From Chloroflexota bacterium (lineage in GTDB: Bacteria; Chloroflexota; Limnocylindria; Limnocylindrales; CSP1-4), in NCBI GenBank assembly GCA_021812735.1, contig JAKAMV010000238.1, positions 1 through 11,067 on the forward strand: a stretch of 11,067 bases of DNA, written 5' to 3'. The notes beneath the pieces are model-generated. The model was given only the letters and a program-made list of their open reading frames with translations. It made no database searches and had not been told where the DNA came from. A program made the position numbers and the translations under genes. Position 1 is the first letter of the stretch, and each line of letters opens with the position of its first letter. This document shows, piece after piece, positions 1 through 6,063 of this stretch.

Positions 1-405
1 GCGGGCGACCACGTCCTGCACGAGCTGGGGACCACGCTTCGGCTCGCCGTGCGGACGAACGACATCGTGGCGCGCTACGGTGGCGACGAGTTCGTCGTGC
101 TCATGCCGGACACGGCGGCGCGGGAGGCGCGGCTGGCCGCCCAGCGGATCCTCGGGGCGCTGCGCGAGCGGACCTACGCGCTGCCGGGCGGGGACGTGGC
201 GTCGGTGGGGGCCAGCATCGGATACGCGATCTATCCCCAGGATGGCCTGACGCCTGGGGCGCTCCTCGCGGCGGCGGACCGAGCCATGTACCTCGTGAAG
301 CGACGAGGTGGTGGGCAGGTGCGCCACTCGATGCGCCCGAGCGAGGGCGCATCGGTCGAGGGCGCGTCGGTCGGGGCCGACGAATCGTCTTCGCGGCGGG
401 CCTGA
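1..405 (+). CDS. Diguanylate cyclase, GGDEF domain (C-terminal part; 5' end outside window)
   Basis: The reading frame is open from base 1 and ends at TGA 403-405, giving 134 visible residues; the start and any sensor domain lie upstream of the window. GGDEF-domain enzymes make the second messenger cyclic di-GMP from two GTP. The signature GGDEF is intact at visible residues 27-31 (nt 79-93), preceded by RY as usual. An RxxD inhibitory I-site (RTND, residues 18-21) lies exactly five residues upstream, so the enzyme is probably both active and product-inhibited. The later conserved block ASIGYAIYPQDG and the ADRAMY helix are present, so the domain is complete at its C-terminal side. The last ~30 residues are a non-conserved tail containing a directly repeated EGASV (nt 343-372). 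What the protein senses cannot be told from this part. Confidence 0.93.
   Translation, partial: AGDHVLHELGTTLRLAVRTNDIVARYGGDEFVVLMPDTAAREARLAAQRILGALRERTYALPGGDVASVGASIGYAIYPQDGLTPGALLAAADRAMYLVKRRGGGQVRHSMRPSEGASVEGASVGADESSSRRA
343..372 (+). repeat. 15-bp tandem duplication in the diguanylate cyclase tail
   Basis: Two consecutive 15-bp units (343-357 and 358-372) differ at one base and each encode EGASV. They lie after the folded GGDEF domain, in a tail that is probably disordered. Confidence 0.8.
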
Positions 406-442
406 TGGTGGGCCGCAGGTGGGGCGGCCGATCGCCATCCGC

Positions 443-448
443 TATACT
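443..448 (+). promoter_or_regulatory. Putative -10 box of tRNA-Asn promoter
   Basis: TATACT, one base off the TATAAT consensus, lies 14 bases before the mature tRNA 5' end in an otherwise very GC-rich spacer. No convincing -35 hexamer is seen at 16-18 bp spacing. The match and its position before a stable RNA gene are the only support. Confidence 0.45.
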
Positions 449-462
449 CCGCGGGTTGCCGG

Positions 463-538
463 TCCGGCGTAGCTCAGTCGGTAGAGCGGGCGGCTGTTAA
501 CCGCTTGGTCGCAGGTTCGAGTCCTGCCGCCGGAGCCA
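463..538 (+). tRNA. tRNA-Asn (anticodon GTT)
   Basis: A full cloverleaf can be folded by eye. The acceptor stem is 463-469 with 528-534 (seven Watson-Crick pairs). The D stem is GCTC/GAGC (472-475/484-487). The anticodon stem is 489-493/501-505, with one G-T pair at its base and loop CTGTTAA carrying GTT at 496-498. The T stem is GCAGG/CCTGC with loop TTCGAGT (516-522). The discriminator is G535 and the CCA end is encoded at 536-538. The anticodon reads AAC/AAU, so the tRNA charges asparagine. It stands alone between the diguanylate cyclase and the convergent protease gene. Confidence 0.96.
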
Positions 539-676
539 TTTCTCGACCACCAGGTCCGCTCTGGGCCACCGCGTGCGACCCTGCGCGACCCGGGGCGTGG
601 GACGCGTGACGCTCCCGGTGACGCTTCCAGAAGCCGCTCGACGAGCACGGCCGCCTCGCGCGGGTGCGGGCCGCGG

Positions 677-1894
677 CTATCCGGGCAGCTGACCGAGCGT
701 CACGTGCACCGTGGCCTGGCTCCCGTCGGGATGCGTGATGCTCACCGAGACCGTCTGCCCGGGTTTCAGGTCCGCCAGCGCGGTCGCGAGGTCGGCGGCC
801 GACGTGATCGCTTGCCCGTCGATCGCGGTGATGATGTCGCCGGCCCGCAGTCCGGCCTTCGCAGCGGGGCCACCGGGCACCACGCTGTAGACGAGCGCAC
901 CGCCGCCCGCGAAGAGGTCGGCGCTCTGGATGCCCAGGTACGCCCGATGCGAGTTGATGACCTTGCCGTAGGCAATGATCTGGCTGGCCAGGTCCTTGGC
1001 CACATTGCTGGGGATCGCAAAGCCGATCCCGGCCGCGGCACCACCGATCTGGGGATCGGTCGCCGCCAAGGTCGGGATGCCGACCACGTCGCCGGCGAGG
1101 TCGACGAGGGCGCCGCCGCTGTTCCCCGGGTTGATCGCGGCGCTGGTCTGGATCACGTTGGGGAGCGCGGCGCCGTTCGGTTCGGCCACCGTGCGCCCGA
1201 GGGCGCTGACGATCCCCTCCGTGACGCTGCTCTGCAGGCCGAGCGGGTTGCCCATGGCCAGGACGATGTCGCCCACCTGCAACTTCGAGGAATCGCCGAA
1301 CGTCGCCGGCTGCAGGTTGCTCGCGCTGGCTCGGATCACGGCGATGTCGTTGGGCACGAACTCGCCGACGAGCTTGCCGCTGACGCTGCGCCCGTCGGCG
1401 AGCGTCACGGTGAACGAGGTGGCGCCGCCTGCCACGTGCGCGTTGGTCACGATGTCCCCGTGCGTGTCGAAGACGATCCCGGAGCCCAGGCCGACGTTCG
1501 TCTGGATCAGCACCACCGACGGGTTGACCTTCTGGATCACCGAGACGAATTGCGCCTGCAGGGCCTCCGCCCCGAACGCGGCGCCGGAGGGCGCGTTCCC
1601 CGTGCTCCCGGACGGAGATCCCGACCCATCGGCGGCGGGGGCTGCGCTTGCGCGGGCGGTCCCCGGGGAGAGCGAGGCCCCGGCGGATGGCGCGGCGGGG
1701 GCGGCGCTGGCGCCCGCGCCGGGGGGCGCCACGGGAGTGGCGGAGGGGGTCGTCGAGGTGCCGCAGGCGGCCACCAGGGTGCTGACCAGGGCCAACGTTG
1801 CGAGCCGGAGAGGCCGGCCGACAGCCCTGCGGTGTCCGGCCGGGCCGCGGCGCGCGGCCACCTCGCGGATGATGGATCTGGAAGCGGTCGTCAT
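677..1894 (-). CDS. HtrA/Deg-type serine protease with PDZ domain, lipoprotein-anchored
   Basis: A 405-residue trypsin-like protease of the HtrA (DegP/DegQ) family, which degrades or handles misfolded envelope proteins outside the cytoplasm. The N-terminus has basic residues, a hydrophobic stretch and a lipobox ending at Cys44 (LVAAC), so it is probably a lipoprotein tethered to the membrane. Residues ~47-105 form a low-complexity Ala/Pro/Ser/Gly linker. The protease domain spans ~110-310, with catalytic His153 (TNAHV), Asp183 (NDIAV) and Ser259 (GNSGG). A single PDZ domain spans ~318-402. This matches the one-PDZ HtrA plan; DegP has two. The start is ATG at 1894-1892 with no clear Shine-Dalgarno sequence. 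The N-region is long (~30 residues), so an internal start such as the GTG codon for Val12 is possible. The stop is TAG at 679-677. It is transcribed towards the tRNA gene. Confidence 0.94.
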   Translation of the reverse strand: MTTASRSIIREVAARRGPAGHRRAVGRPLRLATLALVSTLVAACGTSTTPSATPVAPPGAGASAAPAAPSAGASLSPGTARASAAPAADGSGSPSGSTGNAPSGAAFGAEALQAQFVSVIQKVNPSVVLIQTNVGLGSGIVFDTHGDIVTNAHVAGGATSFTVTLADGRSVSGKLVGEFVPNDIAVIRASASNLQPATFGDSSKLQVGDIVLAMGNPLGLQSSVTEGIVSALGRTVAEPNGAALPNVIQTSAAINPGNSGGALVDLAGDVVGIPTLAATDPQIGGAAAGIGFAIPSNVAKDLASQIIAYGKVINSHRAYLGIQSADLFAGGGALVYSVVPGGPAAKAGLRAGDIITAIDGQAITSAADLATALADLKPGQTVSVSITHPDGSQATVHVTLGQLPG

Positions 1895-1916
1895 CGAACT
1901 GACCAGTGTTCAGGTG

Positions 1917-1954
1917 CCGTGGACCCACGGCCGAGGCCGGGACCCCACGGTCCC
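1917..1954. promoter_or_regulatory. Two adjacent hairpins upstream of the protease gene
   Basis: CCGTGG/CCACGG at 1917-1930 (6-bp stem, 2-nt loop) is followed by GGGACC-CCAC-GGTCCC at 1939-1954 (6-bp stem, 4-nt loop). They lie 23-60 bp upstream of the protease start, on the 5' side of its minus-strand transcript, and could act in the leader or as a protein-binding site. There is no T-tract, so an intrinsic terminator is not supported. In GC-rich DNA such stems also arise by chance. Confidence 0.35.
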
Positions 1955-1994
1955 GGGTCCTCCACGCTAGCACGCCGCGCCCCAAGGGGCCGGC

Positions 1995-2038
1995 GCTGCG
2001 CCTCTGGACGCCGCTGCGCCTCTGGACGTCGCTGCGCC
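1995..2038. repeat. 18-bp tandem repeat, about 2.4 copies
   Basis: Units at 1995-2012 and 2013-2030 are identical except at one position (C/T), and a partial third unit covers 2031-2038. They lie in the gene-free stretch upstream of the protease. They probably arose by replication slippage. Confidence 0.85.
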
Positions 2039-2296
2039 GACGGCGCGGCGCGCTGCGGCCATGCGACGGCCAAGACGCTTCGACGGCGCGGCGCCACGTG
2101 GTCTGGGGCGATCCGCCCAGTCGGCGGTTCCAGGTGCTGGCGGCGACCGACGCCGGCCTGGTGGTGCTGACGGCGCAGTTCGAGGGGTAAGTGCTCCAAG
2201 GGCTCGGTGCCGCCGGCGAGCGCATCGTCGCTTGGATGAGCGAGGTCCATCGCCGCATCGACCGATCCGCTGTAGGCGGCTGACGCGCACCGCCGA

Positions 2297-2340
2297 TTCG
2301 CCGACGCCAGCGCGCTCGTTCGCCGACGCCAGCGCGCTCG
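2297..2340. repeat. Exact 22-bp tandem duplication
   Basis: Bases 2297-2318 are repeated without change at 2319-2340. The duplication lies just beyond the stop codon of the SDR gene (2357-2355). Perfect identity suggests a recent slippage event. Confidence 0.9.
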
Positions 2341-2354
2341 GGTGCCGACCCCGC

Positions 2355-3194
2355 TCAGCGCAGCAGGCGTCTCGCGATCCGCTGGGCGCGCGCGACCTCG
2401 TCGGCGTCGTAGGCGGGGATGCCCGCTGTCATCGCACCGTCGAGGGCGACCGTGGCCCCGCTCACGAACTGCGCGTCGTCCGAAGCGAGGAACGCCGCCA
2501 GCGCGGCGACATCCTCAGGCCAGCCGTACCGGCCGAGCGGTGGCAGCGGGGCAATCTCCGGCACGTCGCCTGCGTCGTGTCCCGAGATGCGGTCGGGAAA
2601 GTCGCTCATGCCCGGCTCGACGTAGGTCGGGCAGATGCAGTTGGCCCGGATCCCGTCCGGGGCGCCGTCGAGTGCCAGCAGCTTCGTGAGCATCACGACC
2701 GCCGCCTTCGAGACCGAATACGCGCCGATCAGCCGCTCGCCGTTGACGGCCGCGTCGGAGCCGATCGTGACGATGGCGCCGCCTCCAGCGGCCGCCATGC
2801 GGGGCATCAGCAACTGGGCGGCGAGGAGCGTCCCGGTGACGTTCGTGCCCATCACCCACTCCCAGTCCGCGAGGTCGGTCCGTGATACGAGCTGCACGAC
2901 CCCGACGCCGGCCGCGCAGGCAAGGATCGTCGGCGTCCCGTGTTCGTGCTCGGCATCGTCGAACGCATGGCGGAGCGCCTCGCGATCGCGGACGTCCGCC
3001 ACCGCGAAGCGGACACGGGTCCCGGGCACGGCTTCCTCCAGCGCACGCCGCGCCCGCTCACCCTTGCCCGCGCTGCGCCCGATGATCGTCACCGCCGCCC
3101 CCTCATCGAGGAAGCGCCGGGCGATCGCGAAGCCGATCCCGGAGTTGCCGCCGGTGACCACGGCAGCCCGACCCGCCAGTCGTCGCATGTCCAT
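2355..3194 (-). CDS. SDR-family NAD(P)-dependent oxidoreductase
   Basis: A 279-residue classical short-chain dehydrogenase/reductase, a Rossmann-fold enzyme oxidising or reducing an alcohol/carbonyl in the cytoplasm. The cofactor motif TGGNSGIG is at residues 14-21. Arg40 at the end of the second strand hints at NADPH preference. The structural NAG motif is altered to AAG (94-96). Asn118, Ser146 and Tyr159-x3-Lys163 form the catalytic tetrad. The C-terminal block with SGATVALDGAM is typical of FabG-like SDRs. The substrate is unknown. I chose ATG 3194-3192 because the fold begins about ten residues later; the frame is open further upstream to another ATG at 3230, but that extension is not SDR-like. 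There is no Shine-Dalgarno sequence, and a TATCCT box ends 6 nt before this ATG, so a leaderless mRNA is likely. Confidence 0.92.
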   Translation of the reverse strand: MDMRRLAGRAAVVTGGNSGIGFAIARRFLDEGAAVTIIGRSAGKGERARRALEEAVPGTRVRFAVADVRDREALRHAFDDAEHEHGTPTILACAAGVGVVQLVSRTDLADWEWVMGTNVTGTLLAAQLLMPRMAAAGGGAIVTIGSDAAVNGERLIGAYSVSKAAVVMLTKLLALDGAPDGIRANCICPTYVEPGMSDFPDRISGHDAGDVPEIAPLPPLGRYGWPEDVAALAAFLASDDAQFVSGATVALDGAMTAGIPAYDADEVARAQRIARRLLR

Positions 3195-3200
3195 GCCCGG

Positions 3201-3206
3201 AGGATA
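3201..3206 (-). promoter_or_regulatory. Putative -10 box for leaderless SDR transcript
   Basis: On the minus strand TATCCT is followed by six bases and then the SDR ATG, which places the A of ATG at or next to the expected +1. This fits leaderless transcription. The -35 region is weak (TGTCGC at 17-bp spacing). Confidence 0.45.
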
Positions 3207-3212
3207 GCGTGC

Positions 3213-3218
3213 GATAAT
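3213..3218 (+). promoter_or_regulatory. Putative -10 box for the 122-aa protein gene
   Basis: GATAAT, one base from consensus, lies 27 bp upstream of the ATG at 3246. It leaves room for a short leader with the strong ribosome-binding site at 3233-3243. It lies only a few bases from the minus-strand -10 of the SDR gene, making a compact divergent promoter pair. Confidence 0.45.
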
Positions 3219-3245
3219 GCCGCGCGACACGCGGAGAGGAGGACC

Positions 3246-3614
3246 ATGAGCGGCGCGACCGGACTCGCCCCGGACCCTACCGAGTACCGTCGACGGCTCG
3301 AGGCGCAGCCCGACGAGCAGATCGACGCTTGGGCGAAGGAGCTCATGCGCGATCTGTCGATCCGCATCGGTGTGCGGCGGGTGCTGCGCGACTTCCTGCG
3401 GGCGACCCAGATCGAGGAGACTGGCTTCGAGCGGGTCTTCGCTGCCGGCGGCGGGGCTCCCGCGACGCTCGGTCGCACGGCCGACGGTGAGCTGATGGTG
3501 CCCGCGATCGAGCTGTGGTGCCTAGTCCCCGGCATCCGGCACGAGACGCCCGATGGCCGCCATCGCCTGATCGAGTACCTCGTGGAGAACTTCCACGAGA
3601 TGACCTTTATCTAG
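3246..3614 (+). CDS. Conserved-looking hypothetical protein, 122 aa
   Basis: I do not recognise this family. The ATG at 3246 has a near-perfect ribosome-binding site (GGAGAGGAGGA at 3233-3243), so the start is firm even though the frame is open further upstream. The product is a soluble, charged protein with no signal peptide or membrane segment. Its first half looks helical (an Arg/Glu-rich stretch from TEYRRRLEAQPDEQ to RDFLRATQ). The second half has short hydrophobic segments (ELMVPAIELWCLVPGIRH) and ends in HEMTFI. Codon choice is strongly G/C at third positions, as in a real gene. It is divergent from the SDR gene, and nothing in the context gives a function. TAG stop at 3612-3614. Confidence 0.8.
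   Translation: MSGATGLAPDPTEYRRRLEAQPDEQIDAWAKELMRDLSIRIGVRRVLRDFLRATQIEETGFERVFAAGGGAPATLGRTADGELMVPAIELWCLVPGIRHETPDGRHRLIEYLVENFHEMTFI
3579..3599 (+). other. Hairpin at the 3' end of the 122-aa gene
   Basis: A perfect 8-bp stem (CTCGTGGA/TCCACGAG) with a 5-nt loop lies inside the last codons, 13 bp before the stop, and is followed by a short CCTTTAT stretch. It could slow or end transcription but lacks a proper T-tract, and it may simply reflect coding sequence. Confidence 0.3.
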
Positions 3615-3753
3615 GGCACCCGATCTAGTCGACCTGCCGCGGCCGCCGCGCGCGTAGTCGCTGGTGGGTGGCCGTCGGCCCGGATGGCCACCCTGCTGGT
3701 CGCCGCTGTGGCAATCGGCCCCGGGGTGCTGGCGAGCCGGCGATCCTCCCGGA

Positions 3754-3798
3754 GGGCGGGACCGGGCCGCGCGAAGCCTGCTCGGCTTGAGCCCGCCC
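3754..3798. terminator. Possible structured terminator between convergent genes
   Basis: A 7-bp outer stem (GGGCGGG 3754-3760 with CCCGCCC 3792-3798) encloses a 5-bp hairpin (AAGCC-TGCTC-GGCTT, 3774-3788). The element lies between the 3' end of the 122-aa gene and the 3' end of parB, where a bidirectional terminator would be expected. There is no T-tract. The rest of 3615-3819 holds nothing I can identify. Confidence 0.3.
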
Positions 3799-3819
3799 GG
3801 TGTCCCGGTCCGTGTGCGT

Positions 3820-4854
3820 TCAGGCCCGGCCCTCGCCGGCGCGGAGCAGCGCGATCGCGTTCTCCAGCCGCAGCTTGGCGATCGTCAGGTACTTGGCGAG
3901 GTTCGCGCGGTCGACCTCGCTCATCCCGTCGAGCGCCTGCGGAGCGCGCAGCACCGCGACGAGATCCTCCAGCGCTTGGCTCAGGTGGGTCTTCGACGCG
4001 ACCAGGGCGTCGTCGCCGGCCGGGGTGGGCCGTGGGGCGGGTTCGACCTCGGGCTCGGACGCCGGCGTCTCCGCCGTCGCCGCTGCAGCGGCGACGCCCG
4101 CGGCGGTCCGGATACGGCGCCGACGCCGGGGCGGGTCGTCCTCGTCGGCGACGGGACGGCCCTCGATGCGCTGGCGGAGGCGTTGGAGCGTCAGTTCCCC
4201 GCGCGCGACCTGTTCGGCAAGCCGCTTGCGTCGTCGCGGATCCTGCACTTTGAGGAGCTCGTAGGCGTGTGAGACGGTGTCTTTGCGCAAAGACACGAGC
4301 TCGCGGATCTCGGACGGGGCGTTGGCGAGCCGCAGCCGGTTCTCCACGTAGCCCTTGTCCTTGCCCAGCTTCTGGGCCAGCTTGCGGACGCTGTAGCCGT
4401 AGTCGTGCGTCATGCGCTGGTACATGGCCGCCTCATCGAGCGGCGAGAGGTCCTCCCGCTGGAGGTTCTCGATGATGGCGATCTCCAGCGCGGTTTCGTC
4501 GTCGATCTCTTCGACGAGCGCAGGGATGGTCGCCAGCTCGGCAAGCTGCGCGGCGCGCCAGCGCCGTTCGCCGGCCACCAACTGGTAGCGCCCGGCCGGC
4601 AACGGCCGGAGCAGGATCGGCTGCAGTACGCCGTGCTCCCGCACGGATGCCGCGAGCTCGTTGAGGGCGTCCTGGTCGAGCGCGAGGCGCGGTTGCTCGG
4701 GGTTCGGGTCGATGCGTCCGAGCGGCACCTGTCGGACGGCCGTGCTGCGGGTCTTCTCGTCGGGCGAGAGGAGGCTGAGGATGGCAGGGGAGAGGTCCTC
4801 GCGCTCTTCGGACAGGCGGCGCGCGGCGGCACTCCGGAAGTCGGGCCTAGCCAA
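3820..4854 (-). CDS. parB: ParB chromosome-partitioning protein (parS-binding CTPase)
   Basis: A 344-residue ParB/Spo0J-type protein, which loads on parS centromere sites as a CTP-dependent sliding clamp and works with ParA (and usually SMC) in origin segregation. Visible parts are a basic, disordered N-terminus (1-~35); the CTP-binding domain with [10 protein letters not shown] (75-84), GERRWRA (95-101) and ENLQRED (129-135); the helix-turn-helix DNA-binding region (~154-178, [20 protein letters not shown]); a variable Arg-rich/Ala-Pro linker (~231-275); and a C-terminal dimerisation domain (~280-340). The start is TTG at 4854-4852, supported by GGGAGGT 8 nt upstream and an 8-bp overlap with the end of parA, which implies translational coupling. 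Residues 187-193 (VSLRKDT) are encoded by a 20-bp perfect palindrome (4277-4296), a candidate parS site. Confidence 0.96.
   Translation of the reverse strand: MARPDFRSAAARRLSEEREDLSPAILSLLSPDEKTRSTAVRQVPLGRIDPNPEQPRLALDQDALNELAASVREHGVLQPILLRPLPAGRYQLVAGERRWRAAQLAELATIPALVEEIDDETALEIAIIENLQREDLSPLDEAAMYQRMTHDYGYSVRKLAQKLGKDKGYVENRLRLANAPSEIRELVSLRKDTVSHAYELLKVQDPRRRKRLAEQVARGELTLQRLRQRIEGRPVADEDDPPRRRRRIRTAAGVAAAAATAETPASEPEVEPAPRPTPAGDDALVASKTHLSQALEDLVAVLRAPQALDGMSEVDRANLAKYLTIAKLRLENAIALLRAGEGRA
4279..4294. promoter_or_regulatory. Candidate parS-like 16-bp palindrome, copy 1 (inside parB)
   Basis: GTCTTTGCGCAAAGAC, a perfect palindrome; here symmetry extends to 20 bp (4277-4296). It is identical to three other copies in the window. 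It lies within parB just after the helix-turn-helix coding region. A parS inside the parB gene is known in B. subtilis. The assignment as parS is inference; the repeat itself is directly visible. Confidence 0.65.
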
Positions 4855-5617
4855 GATCGATTACCTCCCGTGCCAGCTCGCGGAACGTGCGAGCAGCGTC
4901 GGATGCGCCGGCGTATGCCGTGACCGGACGACCGGTCAGTGGCGCCTCGCCCAGCTTCACCGTGTTCTTGACGATGCTGTGAAAGACGTGGTGATCGCCC
5001 AGCTCGCGCAGCTCGTCGAGCATCTCGCGCCCGAGCAGCGTCCGGCCGTCGTAGAAGGTCGGCAGCAGTCCCAGGATGCGCAGGTCGGGGTTCAGCCGCT
5101 TGGCGCGGATCTGGTTGATCACCTTGACGAGCGCGCTGAGCCCTTTGAGGGCGTAGTACTGCGTCTGCACTGGGATGATCACGTTGTCTGCCGCCACCAG
5201 GCCGTTGATGGTGAGCAACCCGAGGGTCGGCGGGCAGTCGATCAGGACGTAGTCGTAGCGATCGTCCACCCAGCCAGAGGTCGCCTCGTGCAGCGCCTGT
5301 TCGCGGCCGATCGCGGAGAAGAGTTCAACCTCGGTCGAGGCGAGCTCGAGGGTCGCGGGCGCGACGTCGATCCCGCTCGTCTGCGTCGGGATCACGACCT
5401 CTTCGAGCCGGGCCCGCTCGTCCGCCAGCACATCAGCCATCGACCGCTCGACTGTACCGATGTTGATCCCGAGACCGACGGTCAGGTTGGCCTGCGGGTC
5501 CATGTCGATGCACAGCACGCGGTACCCTTGCTCGGCCAGCGCGCCGGCAAGGTTGATGGCCGTCGTCGTCTTGCCGACGCCGCCTTTCTGGTTCGCGATC
5601 GCGATGACGTTCGCCAC
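4847..5617 (-). CDS. parA: ParA/Soj chromosome-partitioning ATPase
   Basis: A 256-residue ParA-family Walker ATPase, the usual length for chromosomal Soj/ParA without an N-terminal DNA-binding domain. ATP-dependent dimers bind nucleoid DNA, and ParB stimulates hydrolysis to move origins apart; in several bacteria Soj also controls DnaA. The deviant Walker A motif KGGVGKTT is at residues 11-18 with signature Lys11. DMDPQANLT (38-46) and the Walker B segment [11 protein letters not shown] (123-133) are intact. The start is GTG at 5617-5615, with a purine-rich GAGAGGAAG about 10 nt upstream. The TAG stop (4849-4847) overlaps the TTG start of parB, so the two form an operon. The absence of an HTH domain argues against a type Ia plasmid ParA. 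Confidence 0.96.
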   Translation of the reverse strand: MANVIAIANQKGGVGKTTTAINLAGALAEQGYRVLCIDMDPQANLTVGLGINIGTVERSMADVLADERARLEEVVIPTQTSGIDVAPATLELASTEVELFSAIGREQALHEATSGWVDDRYDYVLIDCPPTLGLLTINGLVAADNVIIPVQTQYYALKGLSALVKVINQIRAKRLNPDLRILGLLPTFYDGRTLLGREMLDELRELGDHHVFHSIVKNTVKLGEAPLTGRPVTAYAGASDAARTFRELAREVIDLG

Positions 5618-5683
5618 GGGCTCGCTTCCTCTCTACGCCGGTTTGATCAGATCCGTATCAGCGCCGGGCGCCGGGCTCGCGCC

Positions 5684-5712
5684 AGTCTAGCGCCAGCAAC
5701 CGGCCTGCCCAA
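5684..5712 (-). promoter_or_regulatory. Putative parAB promoter
   Basis: On the minus strand TTGGGC (5712-5707) and TAGACT (5689-5684) are separated by exactly 17 bp, giving an expected leader of about 60 nt before the parA GTG. The nearest DnaA-box-like site begins 6 bp upstream of the -35 hexamer. Confidence 0.5.
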
Positions 5713-5717
5713 CGCAG

Positions 5718-5760
5718 TTGTCCACACAGATGCCGAGTTGTTCACCGAATCGGTGGATAA
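5718..5760. promoter_or_regulatory. Cluster of three DnaA-box-like sites
   Basis: TTGTCCACA (5718-5726, plus strand) equals the DnaA-box form preferred in high-GC actinobacteria and is one base from the E. coli TTATCCACA. TTGTTCACC (5738-5746, plus) and TTATCCACC (5760-5752, minus) are weaker matches. Three such sites in 43 bp of very GC-rich DNA, directly upstream of the parAB promoter, are unlikely to be chance. They may be part of oriC or a DnaA-controlled promoter. Confidence 0.6.
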
Positions 5761-6016
5761 GTCTGGCCGCTCCGGTCCGCGTCGCCATCCCCCGATCGTC
5801 CGGTACGGAGACCGGTCCGTCGCGCGGCGACACGCGCCACGCGCAGCGACCACGCGTGCTGCGCCTTGCCCTGGGTCGCCTGCGACCCGCGTACCGCGAT
5901 CGAGGCTTGTGGCCCAGCCCCCGGGGCGCGCGTCGCGTAGCCGTTCGCACGCGGGGCGCGCCGTCGCACGCGGCTCGCGCCGTCGCGGCCCCTGAGGCGG
6001 CGGGCGGGGCCACTGG

Positions 6017-6022
6017 TACGAT
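6017..6022 (+). promoter_or_regulatory. Putative -10 box of the carboxylase operon
   Basis: TACGAT fits the TAnnnT pattern and would start RNA near 6029-6030, so the palindrome at 6032-6047 would lie just downstream of +1. No good -35 hexamer is seen in the GC-rich DNA upstream. Confidence 0.3.
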
Positions 6023-6031
6023 AGCCGAACC

Positions 6032-6047
6032 GTCTTTGCGCAAAGAC
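6032..6047. promoter_or_regulatory. Candidate parS-like 16-bp palindrome, copy 2 (upstream of carboxylase operon)
   Basis: An exact copy of GTCTTTGCGCAAAGAC, the only one of the four outside coding sequence. It begins 32 bp before the carboxyltransferase GTG and ends 16 bp before it, upstream of the ribosome-binding site. Its position would also suit an operator for the operon. Confidence 0.65.
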
Positions 6048-6063
6048 AACGGAAGGGAGAGCC

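Larger units (their letters stand above)
1895..2354. other. Gene-free stretch between protease and SDR genes
   Basis: No credible full gene is seen in this ~460 bp. It holds two hairpins just upstream of the protease (1917-1954), an 18-bp tandem repeat (1995-2038) and an exact 22-bp tandem duplication (2297-2340). Around 2098-2190, on the plus strand, a short frame ending in TAA encodes about 30 residues with coding-like G/C third positions (ending LTAQFEG). It may be a remnant of a decayed gene, but nothing identifies it. Confidence 0.55.
5618..6063. other. Divergent parA / carboxylase-operon intergenic region; candidate origin-proximal region
   Basis: This 446-bp gap between divergent operons holds, from left to right, the parA leader, a parA promoter (5684-5712), three DnaA-box-like 9-mers (5718-5760), about 250 bp of very GC-rich DNA with imperfect repeats of GTCGCACGCGG type (around 5940-5990), a -10-like TACGAT (6017-6022), the palindrome at 6032-6047 and the ribosome-binding site of the carboxyltransferase gene. 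No AT-rich unwinding element is visible, so a complete oriC is not shown. There is no gene in it. Confidence 0.6.

Noticed and set aside
442..648. 68-aa minus-strand frame containing RTRTCDQAVNSRPLYRLSYAG
   Set aside because: This is the antisense reading of the tRNA-Asn gene, a well-known spurious peptide at tRNA loci.
704..2170. 488-aa plus-strand open frame
   Set aside because: It runs antisense to the protease gene, whose catalytic triad and lipobox prove the minus-strand frame. Long antisense frames are normal at this GC content.
3684..4253. Plus-strand frame beginning MATLLVAAVAIGPGVLA, like a signal peptide
   Set aside because: The hydrophobic start is suggestive, but the rest is an Arg/Ser/Pro-rich antisense reading of parB. 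There is no ribosome-binding site and no conserved content.
4847..5617. parAB considered as a plasmid or integrated-element partition system
   Set aside because: ParA length without an HTH domain, Soj-like motifs, the housekeeping neighbours and the same base composition as the flanks favour a chromosomal locus.
4661..5995. 444-aa plus-strand open frame over parB/parA
   Set aside because: It is antisense to parA and parB, whose motifs are unambiguous; it has no domain of its own.
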